A DNA stretch of 64,000 nt from Bodo saltans (Eukaryota > Euglenozoa > Kinetoplastea > Eubodonida > Bodonidae), in NCBI GenBank assembly GCA_001460835.1, contig CYKH01001850.1:1-64000 (forward strand), written 5' to 3'. Under the pieces are notes generated by a model. It was not told the DNA's origin. It ran no database searches and worked only from the letters and a program-made list of their open reading frames with translations. Within the stretch, counting starts at the first letter, position 1. Each line of letters opens with the position of its first letter. Both the position numbers and the translations under genes were made by a program. Shown one piece after another: positions 49,369 to 58,236 of this stretch.

Positions 49369-50745
49369 ATGCCTGCCAAATGCTCCACGATATCCCCAAT
49401 TGCGTTCAGCGAAGATTGTGAACTTTGCGCGAGGGATGCTGAAGAAGAATATCTCACTCACGAGTTTAGATCTCTAACACCTGCTCAACGCAACATCGCG
49501 CCATCTCCATGTGCACTGAGCTTACCAGGGTCTCATACTGCGTCCCCAAAGTTAGAAGCCCTCCCCTCAGCCTACACTTCCCCAGTCAGAGGTGACATGT
49601 CTCCATTGTCTCCGCCGCGATTTACGGTTCCTGGGGGGCGAAACGACGTTTCGTTAAGTGTGGAAGGTGGTCGCTCAAAAAGTGGAGAATCATCATCATG
49701 CTGCCCCCACCGTGGCAAGCTTTTTTTGAGCAGTGTCCAAGCGATGTTCTTGCTTGGCAGTGGAGAAAACGTTTTTGAAATAGGAGCAGTTTTATCGTGT
49801 CTCCCTGCTGTCAATGGGGATGTTAGTGCACTTGCGAAGAAGGCAAACATTGAACATCACGCGTATTTCCTGCTGGACGACAACGATGCTCTTACAGTGC
49901 GGCTTGGAGATGGCTCGCCGACGTCATCGCCGCGAAGCTCCACGAAGCAGCGGCTATCCGTCACTCCTCCTCCGCCAACAGTGCAAGATGGTGACAAAAG
50001 TTCAGACGACAACATCTTCCATAAATTTCAAGACGGTCCCGCGCTTCGCAATGCACTTCAATTCATTCACGCTAATCGTCTAGCAAACCGAAATGTTTTA
50101 GTCCACTGCGATGGAGGAGTGCTGCGGAGCCCTGCAACAGTTATTTCGTATCTTATGGCCTTCACGAGCCGGTCGATGGCGGAAGCTTCAAGCATTGTCA
50201 AGCGATGTCGCTCCATTGTTCACGTGCGGTTGCTCGAAGATTCGCTGCAAGCATTCGAGACTTCCCTCCACAACAGTTCCGCGAACTCTCATTCATGCCA
50301 GAGCGTCAATTTCGGCGATAGGTCTAGCTTCGAATTTGGTGCCGCGTCAACAATGCATGTTCCTGAAAGTGAATGTGTAGTTCTTGATCCAGTTCGATCT
50401 ACGGTCAGAGGTCGGACTTCAAGCAGTGATTCTCATTCTACTCCAAGACTGTGTGCTACACGGACTCCCTATGGACCTTTGGGCGACAGTGACGACGATA
50501 GAGACCCGTTCCATCGCCTTCACGATGATGCATCTGCAGGCGCGGATATCGAAATATCACATCAATTCTCCCCCGCGACTGCAACAACTGCAGTTACAGT
50601 TACTCCGTTTACAATGGGTCAAAGACTCGCCTCATCATCAACATCATCACGAAATGTGTTGATTGGTGCACTTTCACCAACTATCTCAAACGCTGCACCA
50701 ACAAAACCGTTGAACAAGCCCTTCCTCTCAGTTAGGATCGACTGA
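49369..50745 (+). CDS. Dual-specificity phosphatase with long disordered regions
   Basis: A 458-aa protein. The phosphatase domain (about 115-310) has the P-loop VLVHCDGGVLRS (nucleophile Cys247, Arg253; CX5R complete) followed by PATVISYLM, the usual DSP AYLM-type motif. A 50-residue Ser/Pro-rich insert (about 180-230) splits the domain before the helix LRNALQFIH. I could not fix the general-acid Asp because of the insert; candidates lie in LLDDNDALT. The N-terminal 110 and C-terminal 150 residues are low-complexity, the latter with DSDDDRDPFHRL. Substrate is unknown; the P-loop is compatible with phospho-Tyr/Thr proteins. Confidence 0.85.
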   Translation: MPAKCSTISPIAFSEDCELCARDAEEEYLTHEFRSLTPAQRNIAPSPCALSLPGSHTASPKLEALPSAYTSPVRGDMSPLSPPRFTVPGGRNDVSLSVEGGRSKSGESSSCCPHRGKLFLSSVQAMFLLGSGENVFEIGAVLSCLPAVNGDVSALAKKANIEHHAYFLLDDNDALTVRLGDGSPTSSPRSSTKQRLSVTPPPPTVQDGDKSSDDNIFHKFQDGPALRNALQFIHANRLANRNVLVHCDGGVLRSPATVISYLMAFTSRSMAEASSIVKRCRSIVHVRLLEDSLQAFETSLHNSSANSHSCQSVNFGDRSSFEFGAASTMHVPESECVVLDPVRSTVRGRTSSSDSHSTPRLCATRTPYGPLGDSDDDRDPFHRLHDDASAGADIEISHQFSPATATTAVTVTPFTMGQRLASSSTSSRNVLIGALSPTISNAAPTKPLNKPFLSVRID

Positions 50746-51976
50746 AAAACAGAACGCAAACAATTTTTGGCTCATCAAAAGGCCAACCAAACCAAAGTTG
50801 ACACCAAACTTGTTTGTCATCAAGTAGAAAAAAGACCAACAATAATGTGTGAAACCCAAAGTGCTGCAGGTCAACATCATTCTAGTTTACTGCCCCTCGC
50901 ACACGCTGCTTCCCAGTAGGTAGTGTGAACGAGAGTAGTAACATCCCGTGACTTGCACAGAAATTCCTGGCTGTTGTGTTTTTCCGCCAGTATTAAGAAT
51001 TTCGCTCTGTTTTTGTTTTTGTTTTTGTTTTTTCGCTACAATTATGACGTTGATCCCATTTTGCGACGGGCAAGGATTTCTGCCAAGTTGCTCCCTCTCG
51101 TGCCAAAGAAATAACGAAACAACTAGTTTTAAAGAAGAGGGTGTGTTTGTGTTCCTTTAGCATCTCTCGCTCGTTGTCAACAAACAAAAAAGAAAAAAGA
51201 AAAAAAAGTTGGTCCATTGTACAGGGCTTCGCTTTCGAATGCTTTCATGCATTGCGCTTTATTGCTTTCTTCTTGAGTGGACACACTTTGGTTTTGTGTA
51301 TGTTTTTTTTGATTTTATTTATTGCTGAGTGTATGAAAATGGTTATTCTGTGTTTTTTCCCCCAAGAGTGACAAAAATTCTTGCAAAGTGTGACGAACCA
51401 ACTGAACTGCGTGATATGATGTGCTTTCCAACTCCCCCCTCAACGCCCCACATTCCACCCTTCCCTTGCATCATACCTTCCTGCCTGCTGCATCGCAGAT
51501 GGTGCATCAATTTCTAGTTTCGGCAACGTGATTCAACTGTAGTTCCGTTTTTTGCTTTGCGTTTTTGACACCTGAATCCTCCAGATCTCTCTGACTTTAC
51601 TTGTATTGCTATTGGATAAAAGCACTCTGTTGCGGCAAGATACTGCGTGACTTTCACTGAAAGAGCAAATTGAGATCGAGGAAACCAACCAAAAAAGAAG
51701 GGGAATGAAAAAACGACACCACCTGTTTACCCCACCTCTCGCTCTTTTTTTGTGGTTGTTTTGTGTTTTTTTTGCAGCACCCCCTTCATTCTGTAACATC
51801 AACAGACAACAGCAGCAACAACAACGCGGCATAAAATTAGTGCAAGATAAGTTTCACTTTCAGTCTTTTTTGTGGCACGATGTACGCTCACTGTCGAAAG
51901 TATCACAGCTCACTCTTTCTGCGGTAAAGACCACCTGAAGCAAGAGATCAATCCTGAATAGCAACTCGACACAATA
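50746..51976 (+). other. 1.2-kb spacer, the longest in the window
   Basis: No supportable gene. It contains a (GTTTTT)n run, A-rich and T-rich tracts (51182-51210, 51305-51320), and a very strong acceptor-like tract (51742-51777, ending TTTTGCAG, AG 51776-51777) for the reductase gene. A 77-codon ATG frame (51705-51938) with a signal-like start runs straight through that acceptor and is probably chance. A small RNA gene could hide here, but I see no clear box elements. Confidence 0.5.
51009..51032 (+). repeat. (GTTTTT)n microsatellite
   Basis: Four near-perfect GTTTTT units in the long spacer. On a transcript this would be a pyrimidine-rich tract. Confidence 0.9.
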
Positions 51977-54127
51977 ATGCAATTTTCTAACCGCCTTATT
52001 TGCATGGGCTCGGTTGTTGCAGTTTGCTCTGTCATTGCTGCTTGGAAGCTTCTCACGAAGTCTTGCGTGACCCGCACAACACTGCAACGCGACATCAAAG
52101 TTCCTACTGAGACTCCACCTTCACTGCTGAGAGTGCTTCAGGGTGCAAAAATAGTTGTATTCTACGCATCTTGTGGCGGCACGGCGACGACTCTCGCAAA
52201 TCTGTTGGTCGAGACTCTCGGAGATCGTGAGGTGAGTAGCGTGCTTCTTGTGAGCCCTGAAAGCGTTGTTGATCTTGACTCGTTTTCATCGATGATGGGT
52301 TCCTGCAACCTATGTCTGGGAATCATCGCCACAACGGGCGATGGGTCTATTCCGCAGAACTTTCAACGAATCTTCTCGTTCTTGCGCTGCGCGTCCGCTT
52401 CAGGGGCGAGTCATTTTTCAATACTCGCACTTGGAGACTCTAAGTATCAATATTATTGCAAGGCGGGCGAGGATGTTGCAGTAACTCTTTCTCAGCGAGG
52501 CTTCTGTCCTTGTATCAGTGACAGCGGTGTGACCCGTAGTGATGCCGCTCAAGATCCAACCCACAGCAGGGCGTACGGGCTGTGGGTGGAATCAATTCTT
52601 CTCACCATTCCGCTGCACACCGACATGGTCGTCGGTCCACTCCGCACATCTCCGCCTATTCAACGACGATTTCAAGTTCAATCACTTGTAGGTGATCACG
52701 GGGTTGATATTGGAGCCACAATTCCCTTCGTTTTGTCCCCAACGATGGCGGAACCGACGCCTACACGGCCCGGACGGTTCTCAGTGAAGCAGTTGATTCA
52801 TTGCCTTCAAGCTGACAGCGAGCATCAAATTGCACAAATTACTGTCGGTGTTAATGATTACCCAAAACTGACGTATGAAGCAGGAGATCACATTGCAATC
52901 CTCTCGCCAAACCCTACTTCTGTCGTTGATGAGCTTCTTGCGTTTCTCGATGAAGGTGCCTTGACAGCCGACACATGTGTGCGAATACACCACAACACAA
53001 CGAGTGCTGCTAGAGCAACACCTGCGAGCTCATTTCCGCGGCCTGTTGTATCTTGGAGATTTGTTCTCACATGGTACCTTGATATCTCACGAGTTCCAGC
53101 CATGCAGTCCGTTCAGCATATCATTCGATGCTGCGATGCAACTACAGAGGAAAAAGTGACCATGCTGGAAAAGTGACCATGCAGGGTTTGGTATCTGACT
53201 CCAGCGCCTACCATCAAATGCTCGAATCGCTTTCACAAGACTTACAACATCGCCCTGTTCGCCTTGTTGATGTTCTGCGCGCAAAATTTCCGAAAACGAA
53301 ATCTGTCCCTTTTGACAGGCTGTGCGAGTGTTTGCCGAGCCTCCAACCTCGCTATTACTCAATTGCCTCGGATCCCATGTCTCACGTCGATGGATCGCTG
53401 GAAATTTTTGTTCGCTTAATCAAAGGCGGCGTAGCGTCACAACATCTTGCGTCACACCCTCACCACGTGTACGGCTTCATTCGCAAGTCTTCTTTTCACC
53501 TTCCAAAGGGCCGAAACAAGCCAATATTGATGATCGGACCAGGAACAGGGATCGCTCCGCTGCTGGGTTTTTTGCACCGGCGTAGTGCACAGATGAGAAA
53601 ACAGCAACGCTCTGGAAGCGTGCAGGATAACGGCCCGGTGTGGTTGTTTCATGGATGTCGATTAAGAGAGCACTATACTCATCGCATTGAGGGCCTCGTT
53701 GAAGCTCACGTCGATTCCAACGCTCTGCAGCATTTGTTTGTGTGCTTCAGTCGAGAAGAGACGCCGCGTGGGACTGCTGATCGCCGCTATGTTCANNNNN
53801 NNNNNNNNNNNNNNNNNNNNNNNNNNNNNNNNNNNNNNNNNNNNNNNNNNNNNNNNNNNNNNNNNNNNNNNNNNNNNNNNNNNNNNNNNNNNNNNNNNNN
53901 NNNNNNNNNNNNNNNNNNNNNNNNNNNNNNNNNNNNNNNNNNNNNNNNNNNNNNNNNNNNNNNNNNNNNNNNNNNNNNNNNNNNNNNNNNNNNNNNNNNN
54001 NNNNNNNNNNNNNNNNNNNNNNNNNNNNNNNNNNNNNNNNNNNNNNNNNNNNNNNNNNNNNNNNNNNNNNNNNNNNNNNNNNNNNNNNNNNNNNNGTTCT
54101 CAGAGATACTTGGAAGATGTGTGGTGA
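51977..54127 (+). CDS. NADPH-cytochrome P450 reductase-like diflavin protein; frame break and gap
   Basis: An N-terminal membrane anchor (residues 8-25) precedes an FMN domain (VVFYASCGGTATTLANLL, ATTGDGSIPQ, LALGDSKYQYY). The FAD domain follows (LTYEAGDHIAILSPNP, later RYYSIASDP and GGVASQHL), then the NADPH part (MIGPGTGIAPLLGFL, LFHGCR). The first frame ends at 53176; the rest of the FAD and NADPH domains is in another frame from about 53166. The break coincides with an imperfect 17-bp tandem duplication, and skipping one copy restores EEKVTMQGLV. A 300-N gap then hides part of the NADPH domain. After it the frame ending RYLEDVW-stop (54127) gives the expected CPR C-terminus, whose terminal Trp stacks on FAD. 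It probably passes electrons from NADPH to ER P450s or other haem proteins. Confidence 0.85.
53151..53182 (+). repeat. 17-bp imperfect tandem duplication inside the reductase gene
   Basis: AAAAGTGACCATGC occurs at 53152-53165 and again at 53169-53182, a period of 17. The copies match over 14 bases, with mismatches just outside. Because 17 is not a multiple of 3, it moves the frame exactly where the protein homology jumps frame. Confidence 0.9.
53796..54095. other. Assembly gap, 300 N
   Basis: Exactly 300 N inside the NADPH-binding part of the reductase gene. The frame before the gap and the frame of the correct C-terminus after it do not agree at this length, so the true length is not 300 modulo 3. 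Confidence 0.99.
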
Positions 54128-54267
54128 TGAATGTGGTTTTCTTGTTTGCATTATTTTGTTGCCTTCCTATCAATATCCTTGATTGATGAAAACGTGAATT
54201 GAAATGATTCGCGTTGTCTATTCTCTTTTCAATTGTCATTAACAAAGAGGGAAAATAAGTCTAGACG

Positions 54268-54869
54268 ATGTCAGATACCGAATCTTTACGAGCGGAGCTT
54301 CTTCGTCAAAAAATTATCTTCGATGCAGAACTTCGGCGACAACGAGAAGTTTACGAGGAGCGCCTAACTGCAGCTGAAGAGAAACTTGAAGACAGAGAAA
54401 CAGATAAGAGAAACTTGAAGACAGAGAAACAGATTGCCGTAACCTGCAAAGCGTTATCACAATTCTTGGGAAAAAGCTTGATACCCTACAGGATCATGTA
54501 ACATTAATGATACAACAGAAGGCCACTGGCGGCTCTCAGACCCCTCGAAGAATCGCGAGCCCAAGCCGAAGCGAGGCTGGAGCGCACCCCTCCCCCTATC
54601 GACGGCAACCATCACCGTTGATGGGATCCTCGTCATACGCCATCACAGTTAGAAAAGACGCAACGCCTTCTTTATCATTGTTCACTGGTCGCGCACCCTC
54701 ACTGAATGGTCTTCCCCAAGCTCAAGGCGCTAGTACAAGCCGTGCGAGCAGCCCAGGGAGGGCAAGCCAGGTGTCGTCGGTGGCGCCAGCTCGGCCAAGA
54801 GTCGCCGGGTTAACCACTTTACGAACCGGTGTTACGACTCCGCGAAGCGGCCGTCCAGAATTCAAGTAA
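54268..54869 (+). CDS. Small coiled-coil protein; frame interrupted by a 29-bp duplication
   Basis: It starts MSDTESLRAELLRQKIIFDA and is a strong coiled coil (RQREVYEERLTAAEEKLEDR). The frame stops at 54501 after 77 codons, but a second frame continues to 54869 with a Ser/Pro/Arg-rich tail (TPRRIASPSRSEAGAHPSPY). A perfect 29-bp tandem duplication (54377-54434) explains the break. With a single copy the coil would run on as DCRNLQSVITILGKKLDTLQ into the tail, giving about 190 residues. I do not recognise a family; a coiled coil with a basic Ser/Pro tail suggests a microtubule- or cytoskeleton-associated protein. The duplication may be a real mutation or an assembly error. Confidence 0.7.
54377..54434 (+). 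repeat. Perfect 29-bp tandem duplication breaking a reading frame
   Basis: Unit 54377-54405 is repeated exactly at 54406-54434. All 29 positions match and no more, so it is a clean single duplication. Its length is not a multiple of 3, so the coiled-coil gene changes frame at this point. Confidence 0.97.
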
Positions 54870-55064
54870 TTTACTGCCTTTACGGTTCAACTTAGACGAA
54901 CAATACGAACCACGTAGGTGCGTTCGTGTCATTCCTATCCACTTTTCTTTTACAATAGACACATCGCTGCCGCCATTTATTCGTTTTATCAAACAAATCT
55001 GTATGATCTTGAATCATCGTCTTATCTTGTTTCATCGTCGCTGTAAACTCTAAAGGTTTCAGTT

Positions 55065-55523
55065 ATGCTTCGCTTTTCACAGCGATCCCTAGCGTTGCGG
55101 TTGGCAACAATACGGTTGAACGCAGTTCCAACTCCACAATCAAGTTCAACTTCGACCAGTACCGCAGGTTCGTCCTCGGAGGAGAAACCAAGTCAGATTC
55201 CAGAGCTGAAGTTAGACGCTGCAACAATAGAGAAATTGAAGATTGCAGAAGAAATCGGTGAGAAAGCATTTGAAGAAAACACTGAAATTCTAAAGAAGAT
55301 GATGCTGCGAGGCTTGCGTGCCCTTGTCATCGGAATCATAGGATTCGTTACATTTTCTGTTGCAATGAAGCGACGACGAAGGCTTGAAGAAGCTAGCAAG
55401 GCTGTCGACGACGCTGAAGATCCAACACTGAGATATTTGGAAGAGATGCGTTCCTTAGGCTTTGACGTTGACACGTTGGAGGAGGAACTGGAGGCTGAAA
55501 AGAAATCCAAGAAGAAATCATAA
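55065..55523 (+). CDS. Probable mitochondrial single-pass membrane protein, unknown function
   Basis: A 152-aa protein. The N-terminus (MLRFSQRSLALRLATIRLN) is Arg/Leu/Ser-rich without acids, a typical mitochondrial presequence. A helix-forming acidic segment follows (about 50-80), then one hydrophobic helix (ALVIGIIGFVTFSVAM, about 85-100) flanked by basic residues (KRRRR). The charged C-terminal half is coiled-coil-like and ends in Lys. I recognise no family. Size and layout fit small inner- or outer-membrane proteins of kinetoplastid mitochondria. The ATG follows GGTTTCAG by two bases. Confidence 0.72.
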   Translation: MLRFSQRSLALRLATIRLNAVPTPQSSSTSTSTAGSSSEEKPSQIPELKLDAATIEKLKIAEEIGEKAFEENTEILKKMMLRGLRALVIGIIGFVTFSVAMKRRRRLEEASKAVDDAEDPTLRYLEEMRSLGFDVDTLEEELEAEKKSKKKS

Positions 55524-55654
55524 CACAAATTAATTTTCTCGTCACATCTGAGATCGTCTCAAAATCAGTTGTTGATTGATCATAACGAAATGTAATTGAC
55601 AGAAGATTTCGTTGATCGGCATTCTCTTATTGAATTCTGAAGTACCTAAAGTGT

Positions 55655-56575
55655 ATGCAGCTGGACGAACGACTCATGCAAGAACGTCAAGGATATTTTC
55701 ATGTTGGGTCGGAGCAACAAACGCCTGTCTGGAGTGGAGCTGCTACTGCTGAACCCGGAGTTCTTGTTCGTGCACCTCGTAAGCGTGTGCTCGGGACTGC
55801 ACGTCGTGTGCTCTGCTGTATCGTTCCACATGACGGTCACATGTCCATTGTTGTAGCTGTTCTTCTTCTGATTCCTGTCGTGGTATTTCTCTCGTCAGTT
55901 GTTCCATCCGACGATGTGGTTTCATTTGTTGTAGTTCCAGTGTTCACGTTGTTCGCACTCCTATGTTTGCTGTGTGCTGTCACAGTAGACCCTGGCGTCC
56001 TAGTTCCGATTCCTCCAGATCCCTCACGTCAAGCACAAATCGTTGAAATTAACGGCGCTCAGTTTGAGTGTAAGATTTGCACAACGTGCAATATTGTTCG
56101 ACCTCCGCGCTCATCGCACTGTCGACAGTGTGATTGGTGCGTCGATGAGTATGATCACCATTGTGGTGTTCTGGGAAGTTGTGTGGCGAAACGCACATTT
56201 CGATTCTTTTCTGGATTCATTGCATTTAGCGTCGTTCTTGCTGCCTACATCTTTGTGAGGTGTGTCATTTTCTTGGTGGCAATGGACTTCAGTAGAGAAT
56301 CAAATTCGGACGGTGGAAGATGGAAATTAGTTGCGACATTCGGATGCGCTTTGTATTGCATGCTAGGTGGTTGTTGCGTTTCAGGGCAGTGTGGTTTCTA
56401 CATGTACCTTGGATGCAGCAATCAAACTCAGAAAGAATGCAACAAAACTACTGAGGGACTGCTCCACGGGCCCCCAAATCCGTTTTCTGAGGGTCCCATT
56501 ATTAATTTTATGAAACGCTTTTTCGGAGGGCTCGGACCAAGCCGAATTTCGAGCGACACACCAGAGTTTGTATAA
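55655..56575 (+). CDS. DHHC palmitoyltransferase
   Basis: A 306-aa integral membrane S-acyltransferase. Two N-terminal membrane helices (about 69-90 and 92-113) precede the cytosolic Cys-rich DHHC domain: CKICTTCNIVRPPRSSHC, CDWCVDEYDHHCGVLGSC, with catalytic Cys170 in DHHC. Two more helices follow (about 185-210 and 228-250), and the short C-terminal tail has NPFSEG, close to the DPG/TTxE-region position of the family. It adds palmitate to Cys of membrane-associated proteins. MGCG-type proteins such as the calpain-like one at 58.9 kb are plausible substrates (inference). The pore-proximal Cys pairs that bind zinc are complete. Confidence 0.93.
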   Translation: MQLDERLMQERQGYFHVGSEQQTPVWSGAATAEPGVLVRAPRKRVLGTARRVLCCIVPHDGHMSIVVAVLLLIPVVVFLSSVVPSDDVVSFVVVPVFTLFALLCLLCAVTVDPGVLVPIPPDPSRQAQIVEINGAQFECKICTTCNIVRPPRSSHCRQCDWCVDEYDHHCGVLGSCVAKRTFRFFSGFIAFSVVLAAYIFVRCVIFLVAMDFSRESNSDGGRWKLVATFGCALYCMLGGCCVSGQCGFYMYLGCSNQTQKECNKTTEGLLHGPPNPFSEGPIINFMKRFFGGLGPSRISSDTPEFV

Positions 56576-56677
56576 ATACAAGATTCAGCGATACTTCTTG
56601 AGCTATTTCTTGTGGTCGTTCATTGCTTGCTATGACTTGCTTTTCGTGATTTAACCCTTGAGAACGAACAGCCAACA

Positions 56678-57319
56678 ATGTCGAATAAATCCCCCAAGCT
56701 CCGCTTCGCTCCCGCCCCAACAAAAATCGTTGACTCCCAGGAACAGACTCTCGAGGAAGTCTTCAATGCCATGGATGTTGACTGCAATCAATATGTGAAT
56801 AAAGCTGAATTCAAGGCGTATTTGAAAAAGAATCCTACCGGCTGGCCTCTTGCGGATGTCCTTGCGGGGCAGAGCGACGATGTGAAAGAACAAATCATCA
56901 ACTTTTGGTTCCGCAAGCTCGACCTTGAGAGCTCTGGTGCTTTCGATAAATTTGAGTTGATTGCTTTTTTCAAAGCAATGAAGCAAACGAAGTACAAGGA
57001 GATGCTCTACGCAGATTTCCTACTCAACCTGTTCGATCGAAACTACGATGGGAAACTCGACCGCGACGAGTATGCAAACATGCTTCGAGTGCTCTTGGGT
57101 CGTGATGTGCCAGCATACGTACTGTCCAGCGTTGCCGCTGACGGCCTTTCCCGTGACGACTTGGTGTCTTTACTGCACAACATTCACTGCGATTTCTCTC
57201 AGCTTGATTCTCGTAATACAGCGAAGAATGCCGGTGCGTTAGACTTTGCGATGCTTGGTGTTGGCATCGGGGTTGCAGTCGTTGCAACCGTCGGCGTGTT
57301 GTCGTTCCTTCGTCGTTGA
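56678..57319 (+). CDS. Tail-anchored EF-hand protein
   Basis: A 213-aa protein. EF-hand loops are visible at DVDCNQYVNKAE (about 32-43), DLESSGAFDKFE (about 77-88, lacking some ligands) and DRNYDGKLDRDE (about 116-127, canonical). The last is the most likely Ca2+ site. The C-terminus is a hydrophobic helix (AMLGVGIGVAVVATVGVLSF) followed by LRR, a tail anchor of the type used for mitochondria or ER. It could be a Ca2+ sensor on an organelle surface. There is no GTPase domain, so it is not Miro. The ATG follows a short spacer of about 100 bp after the DHHC gene. Confidence 0.82.
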   Translation: MSNKSPKLRFAPAPTKIVDSQEQTLEEVFNAMDVDCNQYVNKAEFKAYLKKNPTGWPLADVLAGQSDDVKEQIINFWFRKLDLESSGAFDKFELIAFFKAMKQTKYKEMLYADFLLNLFDRNYDGKLDRDEYANMLRVLLGRDVPAYVLSSVAADGLSRDDLVSLLHNIHCDFSQLDSRNTAKNAGALDFAMLGVGIGVAVVATVGVLSFLRR

Positions 57320-57517
57320 ATCGGTTGACGATAAATTACGGTTCGTCGACTTTTTTGTTAGTTTATCCAGCGAAACCAAATTGGATTTTCTTCTGAGCTT
57401 GTCCCGCAGCATCAAAGCAGAACGAAAATAATAACTTATGTAGCATTGTTATGTTATTGTTTGCTTACTCAGCTGTTTTGGGATTTTTTGCCAAATTTTA
57501 GAAAAACATTTCTGTGC

Positions 57518-58042
57518 ATGGCAAAGGTTGAGGCTGCGAAGGGCTGCTCAACTGTTGCTCGAAAGCGCCTGCTTGTTGAAGAGAAAGCGATGAAATCTGG
57601 GCCGCCGGAATTCATCGTTGCCGCTCCGAATCCAAAAGATATTCTGGAGTGGTTTTACTGCCTTCAAGGCCCGCCAGGAACAGTCTACGAGGGGGGCCTT
57701 TACATGGGAAAGGTGATTTTCCCTGGCAATTACCCCTTTGCCCCGCCTGCGATATTTATGTTGACACCAAACGGACGCTTTGAAATTAACAAACCGCTTT
57801 GTCTATCGATCAGCAACTATCACCCAGAATCTTGGAATCCAGTGTGGACCATTCATACAATCCTCATTGGACTTTTGGCGTTTATGGTTGGGACTGATAA
57901 AACGAAAGGATCTATTGAAACTTCAGACGGCGACAAAAAGAAATTAGCTGTGGAGTCTCAAGAGCAGTTGACCGAGACCAACAACGCCTATGCGTACCCA
58001 ACCATGCAACAAAATGGCGTCTTAGGCATAGCATTTCGCTAG
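57518..58042 (+). CDS. UBC6/UBE2J2-like E2 without membrane anchor (paralogue A)
   Basis: A 174-aa E2 with the UBC6-type fold: GPPGTVYEGGLYMGKV, YPFAPPAIFMLTPNGRF, and catalytic Cys95 in KPLCLSISNYHPESWNP. It ends soon after the UBC domain (MQQNGVLGIAFR) with no hydrophobic tail, unlike the gene at 20274. It lies directly upstream of paralogue B, so the two look like a tandem duplication that has diverged. The start is the first ATG after the tract ending TTTTAG (AG 57500-57501). Without an anchor it should be soluble or recruited by a partner; ERAD function is therefore uncertain. Confidence 0.9.
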   Translation: MAKVEAAKGCSTVARKRLLVEEKAMKSGPPEFIVAAPNPKDILEWFYCLQGPPGTVYEGGLYMGKVIFPGNYPFAPPAIFMLTPNGRFEINKPLCLSISNYHPESWNPVWTIHTILIGLLAFMVGTDKTKGSIETSDGDKKKLAVESQEQLTETNNAYAYPTMQQNGVLGIAFR

Positions 58043-58236
58043 CTATCAAGTGCTTCCTCCTACCACCCCTCCGCTTTGCCGTCCTAATTTGTTTTGCCCA
58101 CCGGCGAGGTCCCTTTGAGTGATCGACGCTTGTATTTTTATCAGCTCGTGCTATGATCGCCTCATGTACATTTTGGTTTGTTGTCGAAAAATTAATGCTC
58201 AGCTCAGATAGACATCCGGTTATTTATTGAACAACG

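Noticed and set aside
51705-51938. 77-aa ORF with a signal-peptide-like start and a Q run
   Set aside because: Its hydrophobic part is the pyrimidine tract of the next gene's acceptor, and the ORF crosses that acceptor site. It probably arose by chance.
54507-54869. Separate 120-aa Ser/Pro-rich gene
   Set aside because: It is the continuation of the 54268 gene after a 29-bp duplication. No acceptor lies before its first Met.
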